Of a stretch of 6,738 nt of DNA, positions 4,640 through 6,738 are shown in pieces; within the stretch, counting starts at the first letter, position 1, and each line of letters starts with the position of its first letter. The notes under the pieces are model-generated. The model saw only the letters and a program-made list of their open reading frames with translations. It searched no databases and was not told the origin of the DNA. The position numbers and the translations under genes were made by a program. The DNA is from Opitutaceae bacterium (lineage in GTDB: Bacteria; Verrucomicrobiota; Verrucomicrobiae; Opitutales; Opitutaceae). The stretch covers positions 1 to 6,738 of the forward strand of contig JAISAX010000693.1 in assembly GCA_031266495.1 (NCBI GenBank), in the 5' to 3' direction.

Positions 4640-4665
4640 GACCTCGAATATATCCCGTCTTCATT

Positions 4666-6654
4666 ATGCAACCAACAAACCCATCCAACCGCCACGACAC
4701 CCGAGGCAGACGCTATCGTCTCCTCTCCATCACCCTGACCGCTTTCGGCGGTCTTGCTGCCCTCCTTGCCGCCAACGCACCCCGCCCTCTCTCCGCCGCC
4801 GATGCCGCCGAAGTCTCCTGGCTCTCCGCCACCAACGGCGACTGGACCGACGACACAAACTGGTCATCCGGCGAATCGCCTGCATCTGCCTCGACTGACG
4901 CCAATGTCACCATCGCGGCGACAAGCGAAGACCTCGACGCGCCCGCCTACACGGTCACCTTCGCTCCCGCCCAACCTCCCGCCCAGCTTGTCAACATCCG
5001 GACCCTCACCCTGGGCAACCTCGCCGCTCCCCACGCCACGCTCACCATTGCCAGCGGCACACTCACCATCGATCGCGGGGCTTCGGATATGAACAGCCCG
5101 GCCCTCGCGCTGACGAATTCCGCGCTCACCATCGCCTCCGGCGCCACGGTTTATGTCCGCTCGGGCCTTGCGGGTACCAACGCCGAGCGAGGACTCGTCC
5201 TGAACGGCAATGCGGACGTCACGGTCAACGGCGCCCTTCATGTGCAACGCTCCAGTGGAGCCGAAAACCCGACTGCCGGTTCCGGTGGCGGACTTCTCAT
5301 GATAGCCGCGTCCGGTCAGACCAATACGTTCACCCTCGCCGGCAGCGGCGCCGTGGCAAACTTCGGTTACACCTTCATCGGAACCTCTGGCAACGCGGGT
5401 TTCAACCACGCCATTATTGACGGCGGCGCCATGTCGGCCCGCGCACTCGCCCTCGGCACGTCCGGCACGTCCGGGACCACCGCAAATTACAACAACACCC
5501 TCACGATCAAAAACGGAGGCACACTCAGCACCGGCTCCCTCAGCATTGGCGGCGGCAGCGGCAATGCCGGCAACGGCGAGCTGATCCTCGAAGCCGGCAC
5601 CGTGACCATCACCGGCGGCAACCTGGACCTCGGCACCTTCGGCAGCTCGCAGTCCTCCGGCTGGCCCAACACCGGAACCGGACGCGTCACGGTAAAATCC
5701 GGCACATTCACGGTTGCCGCCGGCAATATCATGCTGGGCAGCAGCAGCAGCTACGATTTTGCGAACAACAAGGCCTCCGGCATTATCGACATCGAAGGCG
5801 GCACCTTCACGCTCAATCCTGCCGACAACAACGCCCGGACCATCGCCCTGAGCGCCATTTCCTATAACTCCGGCACGATCAACATCAGCGGAAACGGCGC
5901 GATGAACCTCGCCAGTAATGCCGGAAACAATACACTCGACCTCGCCTCCGCCGATACACGAGGCGAGGGCGACGGCGTCGCCACCCTCAACCTCTCCGGC
6001 AACGGCACGCTCAACGTGGATATCCTGAAAGCCACTACGGATGCCTCCGTCATCAACCTAGCCGGCGGCCTCCTCACCGTGAAACAGGCCATCGTATCCA
6101 ACAAAACACTCACGGTCGGCAACGGCGCCGACGCCGCCACCCTCCGGCTCCTCACCGCGACCGGCTCCGGCGACCACACCTTTGCCGAAGGCCTTGCTAT
6201 TTCCGCCAAAGCGCGCCTCGAAGGCTCCGGCAAAATCGCCACCGGCCTCGCCACCATTTCCGGCGCACTCGCCCCCACCGGCGCGCTTGAATTTGCCGAC
6301 GGCCTCGCGCTACTCGATGGCGCCACCATTGACCTGAACAACGCATCCGGAACGCTCGTCATTTCCGGAGGCAACCTGACCATCGCCGACGCCGCCACCA
6401 TCCACATCAGCCTCGACACCTTCACCGGGGGGACACCCGTCACCCTCTTCAGCCTTTCCGGCAACGTCGCCCAGGCCGATCTCTCCAAAGTCAATTTTTT
6501 GATCAACGGCGTCTCCGTCAGCGGCGCCTGGAACGGGAACACCCTTCAAATCACCACCGCCGCCATTCCCGAGCCAGCCAACATCATCGCCCTGCTGGTC
6601 GCCTCCGGACTCGTTTTCGCCATCCTCCGCCGCCGCCATCGCCGCGAAAACTGA
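4666..6654 (+). CDS. Secreted beta-strand-repeat protein with PEP-CTERM sorting signal
   Basis: This 662-residue protein has a long signal peptide: a basic region to about residue 18 (RGRRYR), a hydrophobic core at 19-36 and small residues to about 46. It is followed by WLSATNGDWTDDTNWSSG (52-69), the W-x-G-x-W...NW motif that opens many autotransporter-associated beta-strand-repeat proteins. From about 80 to 630 it is a low-complexity series of short beta strands rich in Gly, Ala, Thr, Ser and Asn (patterns such as TLTIASGTLTI, GTVTITGGNLDLG, TLNLSGNGTLNV), expected to form a parallel beta-helix. The C-terminus is a PEP-CTERM signal: PEP at 635-637, a hydrophobic helix at 640-654 and an Arg-rich end (RRRHRR). 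In known systems this tail is recognised and cleaved by an exosortase and the protein is exported to the envelope or matrix. No exosortase is in the window. The ATG at 4666 puts the signal peptide at the start. There is no Shine-Dalgarno site. No adjacent gene continues on this strand. Confidence 0.93.
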   Translation: MQPTNPSNRHDTRGRRYRLLSITLTAFGGLAALLAANAPRPLSAADAAEVSWLSATNGDWTDDTNWSSGESPASASTDANVTIAATSEDLDAPAYTVTFAPAQPPAQLVNIRTLTLGNLAAPHATLTIASGTLTIDRGASDMNSPALALTNSALTIASGATVYVRSGLAGTNAERGLVLNGNADVTVNGALHVQRSSGAENPTAGSGGGLLMIAASGQTNTFTLAGSGAVANFGYTFIGTSGNAGFNHAIIDGGAMSARALALGTSGTSGTTANYNNTLTIKNGGTLSTGSLSIGGGSGNAGNGELILEAGTVTITGGNLDLGTFGSSQSSGWPNTGTGRVTVKSGTFTVAAGNIMLGSSSSYDFANNKASGIIDIEGGTFTLNPADNNARTIALSAISYNSGTINISGNGAMNLASNAGNNTLDLASADTRGEGDGVATLNLSGNGTLNVDILKATTDASVINLAGGLLTVKQAIVSNKTLTVGNGADAATLRLLTATGSGDHTFAEGLAISAKARLEGSGKIATGLATISGALAPTGALEFADGLALLDGATIDLNNASGTLVISGGNLTIADAATIHISLDTFTGGTPVTLFSLSGNVAQADLSKVNFLINGVSVSGAWNGNTLQITTAAIPEPANIIALLVASGLVFAILRRRHRREN

Positions 6655-6717
6655 TCCCCGCCCGCGCAACGTAGTTTAAAAATTATTACAAACCTGATGT
6701 TACGCGGTGCCCGTGTA

Positions 6718-6738
6718 GGGGCTTCGCTTGCGAAGCCC
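6718..6738 (+). repeat. Perfect hairpin at the window end, possible terminator or repeat unit
   Basis: GGGCTTCG (6719-6726) and CGAAGCCC (6731-6738) form an eight-base stem around CTTG, extendable to nine pairs with a two-base loop. G6718 would pair with a C just outside the window. It lies about 65 bp after the PEP-CTERM stop and is preceded by GTGCCCGTGTA. Whether a T run follows cannot be seen. It may be a terminator, but the sequence also looks like a dispersed intergenic repeat. Confidence 0.5.

Noticed and set aside
4864..6669. Minus-strand open frames opposite the PEP-CTERM gene
   Set aside because: They mirror the Gly/Ala/Thr codon pattern of the plus-strand gene and have no signal or domain of their own.

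Overview
The window looks like chromosome from a GC-rich Verrucomicrobiota bacterium, most likely of the Opitutaceae type. Three things point there: a protein with a C-terminal PEP-CTERM sorting signal and autotransporter-like beta-strand repeats; a short prepilin-like protein with a C-terminal DGH box; and hairpin repeats whose chance translation gives phrases such as GRDARAT and TGFQPV, which I recall as common in that phylum. Most genes have no strong Shine-Dalgarno site at the expected distance, which also fits. The placement is inference from family knowledge, not from a marker gene.

Layout. A three-gene minus-strand block fills 77-3565: a prepilin-like protein (2774-3565), a small zinc-ribbon/UVR-motif protein (2191-2691) and a 686-residue SWIM zinc-finger protein (77-2137). 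Every junction in this block carries a short tandem duplication: 3 x 11 bp at 53-85, 2 x 13 bp and 2 x 22 bp in 2136-2202, 2 x 14 bp at 2737-2764, and a 41-bp-spaced duplication at 3555-3606. Two of these genes are preceded by tiny upstream reading elements: a 14-codon frame overlapping the prepilin start as ATGA, and a Shine-Dalgarno plus ATG-TAA start-stop pair before the UVR gene.

The intergenic region 3566-4665 separates the minus-strand block from a divergent plus-strand gene. It contains an IS1-like element (3738-4579) with perfect 18-bp terminal inverted repeats. The element keeps the N-terminal half of a transposase, which seems frameshifted and lacks the C-terminal catalytic part. 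The space where the 3' half should be holds a 38-nt homopyrimidine tract and an array of five covarying GC-rich hairpins plus a partial one. The element therefore appears non-autonomous.

On the plus strand, 4666-6654 encodes a secreted 662-residue beta-strand-repeat protein with a PEP-CTERM anchor. A 16-bp perfect palindrome lies just upstream, and its core resembles a sequence upstream of the divergent prepilin gene. The window ends in another perfect hairpin (6719-6738). The prepilin-like and PEP-CTERM proteins are both envelope-directed and may have shared a divergent regulatory region before the IS inserted. The UVR and SWIM proteins look like an independent cytoplasmic pair of unknown role. 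I see no tRNA, rRNA or CRISPR array.
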